DNA of 64,000 bases from Loxodes magnus (Eukaryota; Ciliophora; Karyorelictea; Loxodida; Loxodidae), in contig CAMPDV010000437.1 of assembly GCA_946699065.1 (NCBI GenBank), positions 219,073 through 283,072 on the forward strand, written 5' to 3'. The notes under the pieces were generated by a model. The model worked only from the letters and a program-made list of their open reading frames with translations, ran no database searches and was not told where the DNA came from. Shown piece after piece: positions 1 to 13,088 of this stretch. Both the position numbers and the translations under genes were made by a program. Every line of letters begins with the position of its first letter. The first letter of the stretch is position 1.

Positions 1-2505
1 ATATCTCCGTTTAAAACCAACTTTTTTTAAGTATTAACAATAGACTACAAACTTAAAAATAATTGCAGTGAGCCTTTCATTGAATCATAAGCTAAGCTAT
101 TTGTATCCTTTTTAAATCTGGAAATTTATTAATATCCTCACTTAAACTTAATCTAACTATTTTCTTATTTTTAAACAGATTTATAGATTAAATCTAAGAA
201 AACTAAAATAATTAGAAAAATGAATTTACCTACATAGTAGATTTGCAACTTTTGTAGTAGGTCTAGAGAAAGGTGCCTATATATACTATAATGTGGAGAT
301 TATATCTGCTAAGGATGCTTTGATTTATATAGGGATCCTGAGAATAAATTAAAATGGTAGAAATGCCACTAAGATGTGAAATTAACTGATAGCAACTTAA
401 TTCAATGTAGTTAAGAAATTATACAAACATAAGATTAAAGTAAGCACAATGTTCAACAAACCTACATTTGAAAGAATAAAAACATACTTAATCAAATATT
501 CTAGTTCTTAAAGAAAAGGGATATTTGCAGACTCCAATAATAAAGCAAATATCTTAATCAATTTTGCTACAATTTTAAAAGACTCAAGATACAGAAGAGT
601 AGAAAGGTTAATTATTAGAATACTTAAAATAAATTTGAATGAATTTTCAGATAGATTGCTCACTCAAATGTGTCCCAAATATTAATAAATGCTGGATAGT
701 TAAAAGACAGTTTGTGTACATAAATCCAGCTAATGTTTAATAAGTGTATTTTATTCAATCAGAACAATTAAAGCCAAAGCAAGCCAGTTAGAATATAAGA
801 AATCTAAATTCATAATTGACCTTCTAGTGTTACTCTGCCTGATATTTTACTATGCTAGAACTTATAAAAGTTAACACTTTCAGAATTCATTTTACAAGAC
901 TAATAATTTCAGTTCATAGAAAATGTATCAAAACTTGAATTTCTTTAGCTGTATTAAATCAAACAGGTTAAAGGTAAGTTTCTGGTAGATTATTGCTAGA
1001 ATTTAAATTTAAAGACTCTAGTCATTAAAAGTAAAGAAGTAGACTATAGGTATATAAGACAATTTCTAGAGGTAAAAGGAAACTTAATTGAAAACATAGA
1101 AATAAACCGAAACCAAGAAGTTGATTAATTTATAGATTTATGCACTAACTTAAAGGTTATCGATTTATTTAGAGTTTAGAGTTCTTCAGATAATATTTTA
1201 TAAACACTTAGAAATAGAAATTTAGAATACCTTTCAATTTGAATAGCCAACTTCAGTAACAACTCCTTTACTCATTTCTTCTCAAAATAATGGACCAAGC
1301 TGACTTTTGTAAGGATTAAGAACTGCCCTTTCTTTAACGATGATAACTTGAGTCTCTTGCTTAAAAATACACCTGGGTTATAAAAGCTATGATTATCAGA
1401 GCTAAAGTAAATTACAAATGAAACACTTTAAAAGATAGGAGTTTATGGAGTTAAGTATGAGTAAATAACAATCTAAAGCATTAATTGCATAAAAGATGAG
1501 ACACTTAGATTCATTTTTTAAAATTGTAAATTGCTTAAGCATATTGAGTTAAAAGCTATTAAGGAAATTAAGAAAGAGACTCTAGAAATTCTGAGCTAGA
1601 ACTGTCAATAATTAGAAGTTTTAGAAGAATGTAAAGTAGATGGAGAAAACTGAATCTAAGATATAGTTAGAATATAAAGACTAAAATAGTTAAGCTTAAG
1701 ATTTTTCTCTCTAAAGGATTCATAAGTAGCATAGTTAATATAAAACTGCAAGTTTCTTAACAAGTTGGATTTAAGTCAAAATAAAGATATTACTGAAAAT
1801 GGATTTCCTTTAAAAGATGAATAAGGCCTAGTTTGTCCTATTTATAATAACTTAAGATCTTTAGACTTATATATGTGCTCATCAATTAGCTAGGAGTGAA
1901 TTAAAGAAATTAAGAATAAATTTAAAAAGATAAACATTGGAGTTTACTAAAAAGAAATAGAAAAAACGGAAATTTATTTTGAGTGAAGTTAATTTGAACT
2001 GAAAGTTGTATAAATATTTTATTTTAACTAAAAATAAAGAAATAAAATTTCTTTACTAACTATAATCTTCTTAATCAAAGAAACTTATATCAACTATCAT
2101 ATATAACACTTTATAACTTCCTTTAAATAAAGGGAATAAGATATTATAATATTTTAATTAAATATAATTGTTAAGAAAGATACCTGAAGCAAATATTTCT
2201 AGCAAATGGTAATTAGCTTAAAGAGATCAAAAACTATTGAAATGATACGATAATATTTAACAATATCTTACCAATTATCTGATATCTTCAAAGACAGAGT
2301 AAAGATATACATGAGTTTTTATAGGCTTTTATTTAAATTTCCTTCTTCAAATTATTAAAAGTTATAGAAAGCTTAATCATCTCTTTTTAATAGCTTATTC
2401 ATATATTTGCTTAATTAGATAAGCATTTTGAAAAAAATTAACAAAGGTTTGGTTTTATTAATATCTATGAAATAATTTATACTTAGAAATCAAATAAAAA
2501 TTTAA
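1..2505. repeat. Left arm of a 2.5-kb inverted repeat
   Basis: Bases 1-2505 are the reverse complement of 20686-23190, with few differences seen (for example near 115-135) and no net indel across the F-box/LRR gene (position n pairs with 23191-n). Similarity stops at about 2505. The arm carries the whole F-box/LRR gene and its 3' flank and probably continues left of the window. The arms flank about 18.2 kb of mostly unrelated DNA. Confidence 0.93.
220..1986 (+). CDS. Zinc-finger / F-box / leucine-rich repeat protein, copy 1
   Basis: A single open frame of 588 codons under TAA/TAG=Gln and TGA=Trp, ending at TGA 1984-1986. The N-terminus has a Cys cluster (C9, C12, C19, C25, C30, C33, then C49-H50) that looks like a zinc finger. 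Residues about 88-120 fit an F-box (ILNQIFQFL, KKRDICRL, SKYLNQFCYN). From about residue 190 to 560 run leucine-rich repeats with LxxLxL cores and N/C caps (NCKFLNKLDLS, NNLRSLDLYMC). Such proteins usually serve as substrate adaptors of SCF ubiquitin ligases, binding Skp1 through the F-box; that role is inferred from architecture. Seven of nine Trp codons are TGA. The start ATG at 220 is the first before the Cys cluster; the frame stays open upstream to the window edge, so an upstream exon is possible. I noticed no differences from copy 2 within the CDS. Confidence 0.8.
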
Positions 2506-4201
2506 TTCAATTCATACTAATTTTTTAGATATATTGCATACGTCAAGGAAGGCTAAGTATTTTTAAGCTTGAATATAGAAGATTTGAAACGTAAATATAG
2601 TAAAAGTATTTGCTTAAAAGAGAGGAGATAGGTTACTTTAAGGTTTCGTTAGAAATCTATAAATTAATATTTTTAAGAATAAATGACTGTTTTAGAAAAA
2701 GTTTCTTTAGATATTTCGAAAAATAGATTTTGAGTTTAAAAATAATCTGAAAAAACAATTAGGAGAAAAACACTCTAATATATATTATAAATTAAGATAT
2801 ACCAGCAAAAATTGTAGTAAGAAGGTTAATAATTTTTAAATAATGATTGATAAAATTCAATCAGAAAAACCATATATAAGAACCAAAGCTTGATTTAAAA
2901 ATTTAAGTTGGTTTTTAATAAAAATTGGTTTCTTAACTTTTATGAGTCAAATTTAAAATCTAAAAGAATTTATCTTGCTCAATAATATCAGATGAAGTAG
3001 TAAAAAATCTAAGTAAAAAAATTATTTAATTTAAAAAAATTTAAGTAAAAATTTAGTTTAAAATAGTTGATAAATAACTTAGTTTATTTATTTAAATAAT
3101 AATAATAAGAAATTTATTATATAATTTTAAGTTAAAAAAAATAATTCAAAAATATTAAAAAACATTAAATAAAATTAGTAAAAATTGGTTAATTATTACG
3201 TGAAAGAAAGAATTAAATCCAAAAAATTAAACAATAAGAAAATTTGAAAAATTTAAATAATAAATAAATATTATAAAAATGAAATAATTTAAGAATCAAA
3301 AAAATAAAAAAGTAAATAGTTAAAATTCTAAAAAGATTAAATAATAAAATTCAATAATTATTTAGATGATAAATTTAAATAAAAATAATTAATAAGAGAT
3401 ATATTGATTATGATTTTGCGAAAAAATAGATTTTATATTTATTGATATCATCTTTACTTATGAATCTGATATACCAACTTTTTGCTAATACTTCTTCTTA
3501 AGTTGTATGCTTTAATTTTTATAGATTGAAAGGTTTACTAATCTAAATGGTAAAAGTTATATAGTGCATCCAATAATTTTATTACTTGTTATAAGTTAAG
3601 GATTTAGTATTTAATTATGCAATATCTTCAAAGTTAAATATTAAGTTAAGTTATTCTAAGATATTTTGATTACATTTCTTAAATGCATGCAAATCATTTA
3701 ATTTTAGAAAGGATAAAGTTTATAAAAATTTAATTTATGAAAATAAAATCTAAGAATATTTTTTGAGTTTTTCAACTCCTAAACGTTTTACTTCCATTCT
3801 TTTCAAATACGGAAGGGCTTCTAGGACTCCAACTCGTTGAATAATGATTACCTTAATAATATTTTTCTTTTGCTTACTATTGTCTATTCACTTTCCTTTT
3901 CTTGAAAATTATTTGAGGTGATTTTGGACTTAATTAAAAAGTATTTAACGTAGGTTATTAAATTTAATAGTAGACTAAAATTTTTAAAGTTTGGATAGAT
4001 TCGAAAATTTAATCAATAGGCGACCTTTAATTCTACATCAGAAAGAAAGCAAGGGAAAAAAAAATCTACATATATATGAAATATTATTCCTTAGATAAGT
4101 TTTTATGCCAAATTTTTATTTCTCCAAGCTGTACTTAAAGTTAATTTTTAATAAATAAATAAAAATTAAAAAATTAAATGCTTCGCGTTCTTGGAGGTAT
4201 T
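1987..4201. other. AT-rich intergenic stretch
   Basis: Extremely A+T-rich, especially 2100-3430, with homopolymer and TTTAAAT-type runs. The first 520 bases still belong to the inverted repeat. A slightly more GC-rich block at about 3770-3990 reads openly on the minus strand in more than one frame, but no product was recognised and no gene is called there. Confidence 0.5.
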
Positions 4202-5157
4202 TCAACCTCTTTCACGCCAACCTTTAGATTGCTCTAGAGACCAAATAAAAAAGTTTGAAAATCTCTATAATTCTCCTTGACATACATTTTGTCCTTGAAT
4301 TCTTCTTTCTTCTAGATGCTAGATATCTTTTTTCTTGTAAATTTCCCCGAATTTGTTACAATATAATTTTTCTCTTTTTCTTTATAGATTTAGTTGTTAT
4401 TGTCTCTTATTTTTGTTCTTCAACTACTTCTAATAATTTCAATATTCTTATTTGAAATTGAGAAATTTCTAACTTCTTTACCGCAGATGCTTTTGAGAGT
4501 TACAATAATAATATCTTTTTGCTTGTAGTTTAAGTTTAAATCTTGAGTTATTTTCTCCTTCAATTATCATTAGATAATTCCTTTATTAATTAAATTCCAT
4601 TTAGTGCAGCAATCTGTATTAGCTTTATTCTATTTTTTCTAACTTTTTGATCAGCTCTTTCTGCTTCTATTGTTATTTTTGAGATTAACTGCTCTAGTCT
4701 AGTTATATTTCAAAATGCGTTAAGGTCTCTTTCTTAGGTCATGAATCTTGTTTTATTTTCTCTGCAAGTTTAAGTTTTTCTATTAACTTCTTTTTGTCTT
4801 TCTTCAAATTTTTAATCTCTTCCTTGAGGTCCAGGCCACTTTAATCAGCTAATCGTAGTTTATTTACTAGTATGTGGTGAAATTCGAGACTTCCGAACGC
4901 GTTTTATTTTTAGCCTATTTCCTAGGCTTTTCTTCAGAGATAGACTCATTCTGGAGGGTGACTTTTTTGATACCTTTTTCCTGAACATAGCCTTTCTGGG
5001 ATGTCGTTAATTCCTGCTTTTTGGAAATACTGGCTTGAATCCTGCCATTTTAAAGAGAAGATAAACAAAATTATGCGCATAATGAAGAGGAAGGCTTTGC
5101 AGTCTCCTATCTCTGTCTTTAATGATTCTTATTTCATAGGCTTTAACTGACTATCAT
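4202..5157 (-). CDS. Coiled-coil protein with three tiny introns
   Basis: Read on the minus strand from ATG 5157 to TGA 4204-4202. One protein of about 297 residues results if three GT-AG introns are removed: 4823-4839 (17 nt), 4667-4689 (23 nt) and 4406-4427 (22 nt). Each removal restores a lysine/glutamate-rich heptad pattern (EEIKNLKKDKKKLIEKL; KKKDIQHLEERRIQ), and the total comes out divisible by three. At least two internal TGAs fall at plausible Trp positions (SLWNK, DSWPKK). The N-terminal third is polar and low-complexity. No catalytic motif was seen, so a structural or adaptor role is only a guess. It has the same size class and layout as the gene at 40185-41027. The introns were chosen to keep the frame and are not proven. 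Confidence 0.5.
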
Positions 5158-5333
5158 TTGAACATATTACAGCTAAACTTTTTCCAATCCTATTTTACAA
5201 TTCGGAAAGAAGCTAAGAAATTCGAGAATCCGATATAGAAAGACTCTTTAAATGCAATTAGAACTAGGGAATCTTTGTATTTTTAGTAAGTAAAAAGGTT
5301 TTATTTTTATGGAATAAATAATGACAACTAATC

Positions 5334-5900
5334 ATGATTTATAACTAACTTTCTATTGAAAAACTTATTGAAGATAAAATAAGTAACAAACTCTATTAAG
5401 AAGCAACTCTACACTATAGAGATATGTCCATTGCATAGATATTCAATGAACAACTTGAAGGAATTTAGAAATTTCTCGGATAAAAAATACTAAACTTAAC
5501 AAGGAATATAAGAAAGAAATTATTTCAATCTTTAATTTGTACATTTATCTTATAGTTTTAAATATGATTTATATACGCGTCATTATTCCGTGAAAAAGTT
5601 ACTATGTCAATGAGGATGTAAAGACCATTTAAACACATTTTTGAATATGTTTATTATTTAGACTCAATTAAAAATCTTTCTGGAAAAAGATTGGAAAATT
5701 AATAATTTATTGTCAATTATACATAAATTAGCTGCTCATTCTCATAAATAAACTATATAAACCTTCAAATAAAAATATTTCACAGAGATCTACTGAAAAA
5801 AGAATCGAAATTTTAGGGATAAAACAAAAATACTTATTTGGAGTCTAAAGAAGAATAGCAAGAAAGTCTAGAAGCAACGGGGAGGAGTTGGAAGATTAAA
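5334..5900 (+). CDS. Possible small coding region, unrecognised
   Basis: A plus-strand frame from ATG 5334 reads a charged helical stretch (SIEKLIEDKISNKLYQEA, DMSIAQIFNEQLEGIQKF) with almost no TGA over 190 codons. About four would be expected by chance at this base composition. A competing frame becomes more protein-like after about 5510, so a short intron or a frame break is likely. No family was recognised and the end is not defined. Confidence 0.25.
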
Positions 5901-5967
5901 AGAACGGTGCTTGAATTTTATTTAATATATATTTTTTAAAACCGCCATAGTTGTTCGAAGGTGAACA

Positions 5968-6232
5968 ACAAGGTCATCTTCATCAGAGGTTGGGGAAGTT
6001 AAGTACCCATAATCGACTTTATGTCATCCTCTGCATTGGTTTGGCCTCGAGACATAAGATAGACCTTCGACACTGGATTGGCTTAGCTTAGCTTAGTTTA
6101 GTTTTAATTCTGGAACGAAATAATATTGCGAGCTTCATCGGAGGTGGGGAATTTAAGTACCCATAATTGACACATGTCGTCCTCTGCTTTGGTGATGCAA
6201 TGAGACACAATCATGCCATGTCCTTGGACCTC
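5968..6232. repeat. Two diverged copies of a ~100-bp GC-elevated repeat
   Basis: The unit at about 5968-6066 and again at about 6128-6232 shares CTTCATC, GGAGG/GAGG, a GGGGAA..TTAAGTACCCATAAT core and a CATCCTCTGC-type end. The outer CAGAGG/CGGAGG and CCTCTG segments can pair in both copies, with a G-U change preserved. Between them lies a five-base microrepeat, GCTTA three times then GTTTA (6081-6100). Could be a short interspersed element or a structured RNA; no family assigned. Confidence 0.5.
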
Positions 6233-6290
6233 CAACAAGTAGAAAATATTACGAGTATTCTTAAATTATATCAATATTTAATATTTTTAT

Positions 6291-6376
6291 CAGTACTGAA
6301 TAATTATACCAGTATTGAACAAGGTCTACCAGTATCTGATAATTTTATCAGTAACAAACATTCTTGTCAGTATGAA
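6291..6376. repeat. Degenerate 19-20-bp tandem repeat, about five units
   Basis: CAGTA recurs at 6291, 6310, 6330, 6349 and 6368, that is at intervals of 19, 20, 19 and 19 bases. A semi-conserved spacer of the type TTGAATAATTTTAC lies between. Confidence 0.6.
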
Positions 6377-6427
6377 ACATTTTTTTTAAAGAGCTGCGCA
6401 CCAATAAGAGTGCTAAACGCTCTATAA

Positions 6428-6830
6428 TCAAATTTATTTATTTATTTACATAATTAAAATGAAATATATGATTTATATCGTTAGCTTCATTTAATTAACA
6501 ATTTTTATTAAAGAACATTTTATTCAATCAAGTATGTTTATTCCTTTTCCTATAAATTTTCCAAAATTCAGTGCAATACAGCAATATTCTCTTCTTATTT
6601 TTGCTTCGGCAATATCTTTCTTGCTTTATCAAATTCGCCTTTCATTTATCTATTCCTTGAATTAAATTAAATCAATTTGCTGCCTTCTTTATAAAGATGT
6701 CCTTATTCTTGCAATAATAGCATATTCAATTATACATTTCTAACTAGATTAAGACTTTAATACTTCAGATAGTACATTGATAAGATTCGCAGCTTTTGGA
6801 ACATTTGAAAATTGCTAGAATTGGAAAAAG
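6428..6830 (-). CDS. Possible coding region, unrecognised
   Basis: A minus-strand frame ends at TGA 6430-6428 and reads a basic, alanine/isoleucine-rich polypeptide (AIIARIRTSLQRRQQ, SKKDIAEAKIRREY) with two internal TGAs. The 5' end is unclear: upstream of about 6830 the frame becomes purely hydrophobic, and a GTAAG...CTAG pair of about 40 nt could be an intron. No family recognised. Confidence 0.28.
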
Positions 6831-7565
6831 ACAAATAAAACATTTTTAACTTACAAGAAGAAAAAAATATAGTAGATTTTAAGCTAAAGCCTTATACAAA
6901 AGTAGAAATGCTAATATAAATAAGCTACTGCAATTATTATTGGTTGATATAGGTAAGTTATTTTCTAATTTTTTTGTAAGAATCTAAACAAATGCTTATT
7001 TAACTTTTCCTTACTTTACTCCTCGTAGTTTACATATTTCTTTCTTATTCTTATGATAAAAAAGAATCGATAGAAAAAGATTTCCATAAGGACTTTGTAC
7101 ATAATTATTTCTACAGTAATCTAGTTAGATAAATTTATCGAGTTTTACCCGAAAGAGACGAGTTCGATTCTAGATGTTGAATTTTTGTATAAATGATAAT
7201 TTTAAATTAACTTAAACTTAAAAGATTACGAACAGATTAACTATAAGGAAACTACTAATGAATATCAAATATATTTAAGTAACTTTTAGATATACAACAT
7301 ATTTTTTAATTCAAGGAGTGTAATTCAAAAATGATTTACTTCTGATGTTTTTTCATTTTTTGTTAAGAGATTTTAGATTTTGAAAATTAAAAAGTTGCTA
7401 CCAGAATGATTGATTATGCTTAATCTCTTCAGAATTCATTCTTTGAGAGATGAAGATTTTCGCTGTTTGATATTTTGTGTTAGTGATTTATAAATATATT
7501 TGACTTAGTGCTGACCAGAATAGATTATTTGAAAGCTTTTTTATTTATATTTAGATAAATAAAAA

Positions 7566-7638
7566 TGTCGGTGCAGAGACTTGAACTCCGGTTTCGACGG
7601 CCACAACGTCGTGCCCTAACCACCTAGACTACACCGAC
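7566..7638 (-). tRNA. tRNA-His (GUG), copy 1
   Basis: A 73-nt cloverleaf on the minus strand. The acceptor stem GTCGGTG pairs with CACCGAC and the discriminator is A. The anticodon stem CGACG/CGTCG closes the loop TTGTGGC, giving anticodon GTG. The T arm is CGGAG-TTCAAGT-CTCTG. A T5 run directly after the 3' end fits a Pol III terminator. The eukaryotic G-1 is not encoded (A at -1), as expected when it is added after transcription. Three copies of identical sequence occur in the window, each 1.3-1.4 kb upstream of an actin gene on the other strand. Confidence 0.93.
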
Positions 7639-8852
7639 TTACTATACTATATCTTGATCAATATTAATATGGAATTATAATGCTTAAACTTATAATATAC
7701 CAAATCATAAAATTACTTACTGAAAGAAAAAATATCTAGTTGATATAACCGCTAATGGTGATAGGTGAGGATATTATTTTCTTTATTAACAAAATGATAT
7801 AAAAATAAGCACGAAAATAGAAAAGTAAGTGCATCACTTAATTAGATTGAACAAATACTCTAATAATAAGCCAAATAGGTATATGGAATTAATATTATAC
7901 CTATCAATGCTTATTTAAGAAGATTATATACTAAAATTTTTAGAGCTCTTAATAACTAAATAAAGAGATATAAAGAGTTAGATAATTCAAATTCTAGCAT
8001 TGCTACCTAGGTGTGAATAAACTTTATTGTTTCTTTTTTATGCTTTAGAAAGATTTTAAAGCTGGTAAAAATATATAATCCATCCGAATAAATACAGAAT
8101 TGAGTATCTTAAATAATACTAATTTTATAATTTATAAGGAAAGATATAATTTAAGTGTTAAGAACTGAGATTATTTTAGTATAATGTGAGTTTAAGAATT
8201 TACTCAAAAAGGAAATTGCTTTTTATATATTTTTATGCTTTTAAAGGAAAATTTTTTCTATAGAATCGAATAGCTATTTAATGAAATATATCCTTACATA
8301 AATTAATAAGCTTTATATACTAAGCACATACTAAATTTTTATTTATAATTTATTAGATTTAAAAGTAAGGAAAATATTATTATTTAGATTTAAAAATAGA
8401 ATATAGCTAATAAGTAAAATTGCTTAGGATTTTATATTTTATCTAGAAAAGTCAAACAAAACTTCTCTTTATTGTATCTATTTGAAAATAACTTTATTTA
8501 CTTATTTTAAAATTATTGGTTCATCTAAGTTGCATTATATGAAATTAATTAGCTAAATAAAAAATTAACTTGTAGAAAATAAAAAGGAAGAGCTAAGAAC
8601 ATTTCCAAAAGTTCAAGAACTATAAGTGTGATGCTGTCAATTATAAAATGATAATTAAATAAAAAATATAAATTAAATTTAGACTGAATGGTTTTTGATT
8701 TAAAAACTTATCTATGTATCTAATTTCCAAATATCTAATCCTTTATATATAAACAATAAAACCAAACCTAAATAATTAAATTATTACTGAGGTAAAATAA
8801 ATTTAATTCTTCTTTACATCTAAAGCTTTTAAAATTTAGTTTATTACTTACC
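7639..8852. other. Spacer between tRNA-His and actin copy 1
   Basis: No gene seen. The spacer is recognisably homologous to 29786-30970 and 51384-52569, but with many substitutions and indels, in contrast to the near-identical actin block that follows. Confidence 0.5.
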
Positions 8853-8994
8853 CCATACTTCTATTCGTTTCTGGTATATCTTCTTTATCATATCTGGCTC
8901 CGTTTACTCTCTTAATTATTATATGACTATTTTAAAATTGGTAAACGGAATTAATAATGATTTAAAAGATGAATTTGCTATACTTTTATAAAAA
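8853..8994 (+). promoter_or_regulatory. Conserved actin upstream block, copy 1
   Basis: About 140 bases before the ATG are the same, bar one or two changes, in all three actin copies although DNA further upstream has diverged in copy 1. The block holds a perfect 9-bp inverted repeat, TCCGTTTAC (8899-8907) and GTAAACGGA (8941-8949), centred about 75 bp before the ATG. A promoter or 5' UTR role is inferred from position and conservation. The last part is also open in frame with actin (TAA read as Gln), so an N-terminal extension cannot be excluded. Confidence 0.5.
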
Positions 8995-10128
<1,134 letters not shown>

Positions 10129-10163
10129 GTGAGCGAAGGAGAATTAGAAGGAAGACTTTCAAG

Positions 10164-10189
10164 AGGAAATAAACTTTGAGTTTATTCCT
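10164..10189 (+). terminator. Hairpin downstream of actin copy 1
   Basis: AGGAAATAAACT pairs with AGTTTATTCCT around a TTG loop, about 10 bp with one bulged A, starting 36 nt after the stop. It is present after all three actin genes; copy 2 has a loop change only. A role in 3'-end formation or mRNA stability is inferred. Confidence 0.5.
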
Positions 10190-10307
10190 GAATTAAGCTT
10201 CTTTCGAAACATTTATTTTATTACTTCCCAAAATATTTTAAATATAGTAAAAAAATTATCTATTTATATTCTCTTTTGTATATACTTTTTATATATAACA
10301 ATATAAA

Positions 10308-11155
10308 ATGAAAAATTTATCTGAAAAATCCTCACATACAGAAGATAAGAATCATTCTTAAGCATCAATTCGAAAATTATCCTCGAATAAATTCAAAATA
10401 TCTAAAATGAAATTGATAAGCTTTAATTTCAAGTACAAGAATTACAAGGAAAATACTAGCATCTTATTTCAAGCTCTTCAAAAATAAAGAGCGAAAGCTC
10501 ATAATCAATTAAGTTCAGAATTTATTAAATCGAAATAAAATTTAATAGGCAAGGTGAGATAACTCTAAACTTATTTCTTAAAAATATATCAATGAAAGAC
10601 CCAACAAACGGGAAGCAGAATTTTCAACCAGAAAAATTCACAACTTGAGAAAAAAAATTAATAGTGGTATTGCAGGATAAATGAATAAATTTAAAGATAA
10701 TGCTGAAGATTAAAAAAAAACTAGAAAGTTTAATGTTAGGAGATGATTAAGCAATCTATAATTTACTCCAGAAGGTTTATTATACAGAAAAAGATGAACA
10801 AAGGGTATGGAATCTTGATGGACATTACATTAGTTCAACATAGAAGAACCTTAAATATGATCTAAATTGAACTCAATTTAAAAAGGTATCTTAAATTAAA
10901 AAGGATTCACGCAGTATTGGCAGATATTATGATTTAGAAGAAGACTAGAACTTTATTATTTAGCAAAACTAATAAATTTTAAAAAAGTGAGGAGTCTAAT
11001 TGAAAGGTGGTATCAGTATAATTAATAATAATTACTATTATAACTAATTCAAATAAAATCTCTTAAAATGTTAAAATCCTTAAAGTAAGCCCGATTCATC
11101 TTTTTCAGAATAAGGTTTTCTATTTAATAGTTTAAAAATTTTCTTTTAAATTTGA
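10308..11155 (+). pseudogene. Unrecognised gene with two unexplained frame changes
   Basis: Coding-like from ATG 10308 (MKNLSEKSSHTEDK, a Ser/Lys-rich start) to TGA 11153-11155, but in three successive frames. The first change lies near an A5 run at about 10580 and the second near an A9 run at 10712-10720; removing one A at each site would keep a single frame. The last third is the most convincing (DDQAIYNLLQKVYYTEKDEQ, SIGRYYDLEEDQNFI). No clean GT-AG intron of the right length was found. It may be a decayed gene, a gene with longer introns than its neighbours, or one with base-calling errors in homopolymers. No family recognised. Confidence 0.4.
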
Positions 11156-11607
11156 TATTTGATATTTTAAGGGAATATTTCATCTCAATTATTTATTTTG
11201 GCTTTTCTGAAAATAATATTTTTGAAGACCAGAAAATTCAGTGGATGAGCAATATAAATAAATTTTAGTTAGCATTAATTATTGGAATGATTCTCTTAGA
11301 AATGCTTAGCTAGATTTAAAATTATTTAAGTATTGATTTTTATTTTAAACATTTAACTTAATATATAACTCATTTAACTATTGCTTCCTCTTATTTACTT
11401 CTAATTTACACTATCTTTTCATAATTACTAAGCAGATATTTATTTTTCTCTTAGTATTAACCCTCTTTCTATCTTCCAACTTGCAATTAAATTTTTTTTC
11501 TGTCATTAACCTGCTTTAGTATACAAAATAAATCTTCTGATATATTTCGAATTTACGATTTAAGTTGATTTATTAATTAAGAAGAGCAAATTATTATATA
11601 TATACAG

Positions 11608-13044
11608 TCAATCTTTATAGATTGATACTATATTTTTACATCTTCAGTATCAAATCTTATATCTTTACCTATTTCTAAATGATCTATACTGTTTAGATTT
11701 AGATTCTGAATATTATTCCAGTGAGTAATTAGCTATCATCTTTCTTTATAAATATAGCAAAAAACTAAGCAGCTCTTGATTTATATCTAATACCATCTTA
11801 TTTTAGCTATATTTGGTATTTTATAAGTTTGATGATTGTAGTGAAATCACTCTATTAAAATGTATCCCAATCGAATATTTTACAAAGCTAGTAATTTAAT
11901 ATACAGCTATTAATCTCTAGTTTCTAAGCTTATTGAATATGATTATATATGCTTTTAGTAGGTAAATATATCCTTTTATTAGACCAGTTTGTATGTCTTA
12001 ACAAACTAATGATTTCTGCTCTTTTTTATCTTGATTGATAGTAACCTCTAACAGAATTTATAGTTAAACCTATTGTCTTTAGAACTATTACTTAAACATT
12101 GAGCTGCTTTCAGCTTTAGTTCATATAATAAATCTTAGGAAACATATTTTAAGCATTGTGTTCTTCTTAAGAATCTTTATCTCCTTAGAACGAGAGATTC
12201 TCATCAGCCTTTTTTAGGCTAAAATAAATAAGGTTTTAAATATTTAGATATTAAGCTAAATATGACATACCATAACCTTAGTACTCTAAACAAAGCATCT
12301 AAATAAATTAATCAAAGATAGCAAACTTACTGTAAAGAAGAACCTATCTTATACTTTAATTTCGGAAGTTTAATGTAAGTTAAATAATTAAAATGTTTAT
12401 TTCCAAGTTAAGCAAAGCAAAAAGACTAAGAATTAAAGAATTATTCTCAAAATAAGCTTTATCATTAAAAAGTATAAGAACTGAGTATTTTTAATGAGCT
12501 ATAATAATTAAAAGGAATAAGCAGAATACAATATTCCATGGATAAATTAAGACTGCTGAGTATCAAATTTAAGATTATAAGCTTTATCTCTTTTTTGTTT
12601 TATAGAACGCATCTTCTTAGAGTAAAATTTAAGATAATAGTAACCATATTTTATTGTATATATTGTCATTGCTAAAGGCAACAAATAGTAAATAAGTTTA
12701 GATGGGTATTTAAAATTTATTTCTACTATGATGAGATAAACTTTTAAAAAAAATAAAGAAAGAGAAAAAAAAATGTTAATAGGTGATGTTTCTTTCAATT
12801 TTATCGGAGTTAAAACATAAAATCTTATAAATTAATTATTATAAAATCTAACTATCACTTTATTGTATATAGTTCTATGTATTTAGTAAGTCTTAACGAG
12901 TACTCATATCTTACAAAATATTTATTAAGAAGAAACCTTCAAGTATGTTGATTCATACTGATATTTGAGAATATAGAAGAAAGCTTATATATAAAATATG
13001 TATTAGTAAATAAGACATTTGATTTAGGCTTATCAAATATACAT
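11608..13044 (-). CDS. Putative multipass membrane protein
   Basis: A minus-strand open frame of about 478 codons, with only a few TGAs read as Trp. Hydrophobic segments are INIFFSLSLFFLKVYLII, KLIYYLLPLAMTIYTI, FLYFLMIKLILRIILQFLV and RFFFTVSLLSLINLF, pointing to three or four transmembrane helices. A basic stretch (KRLMRISRSKEIKILKK) and a long hydrophilic tail follow. The ATG at 13044 lies 45 bp after the CDPK-A stop; the start could be further inside. The stop is taken at 11610-11608, but two TGAs 39-47 bases earlier could be the true end. No family was recognised. It points the same way as CDPK-A and could be read from a nearby promoter. Confidence 0.5.
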
Positions 13045-13088
13045 ATATGATTGATAAATAAATATTAAAAATTAGATTTAGATGTTTA

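Noticed and set aside
7125..7195. tRNA-like segment with a box-B-like AGTTCGATTCT and a T5 run
   Set aside because: Neither the T stem nor an acceptor stem pairs, so at most a worn tRNA relic.
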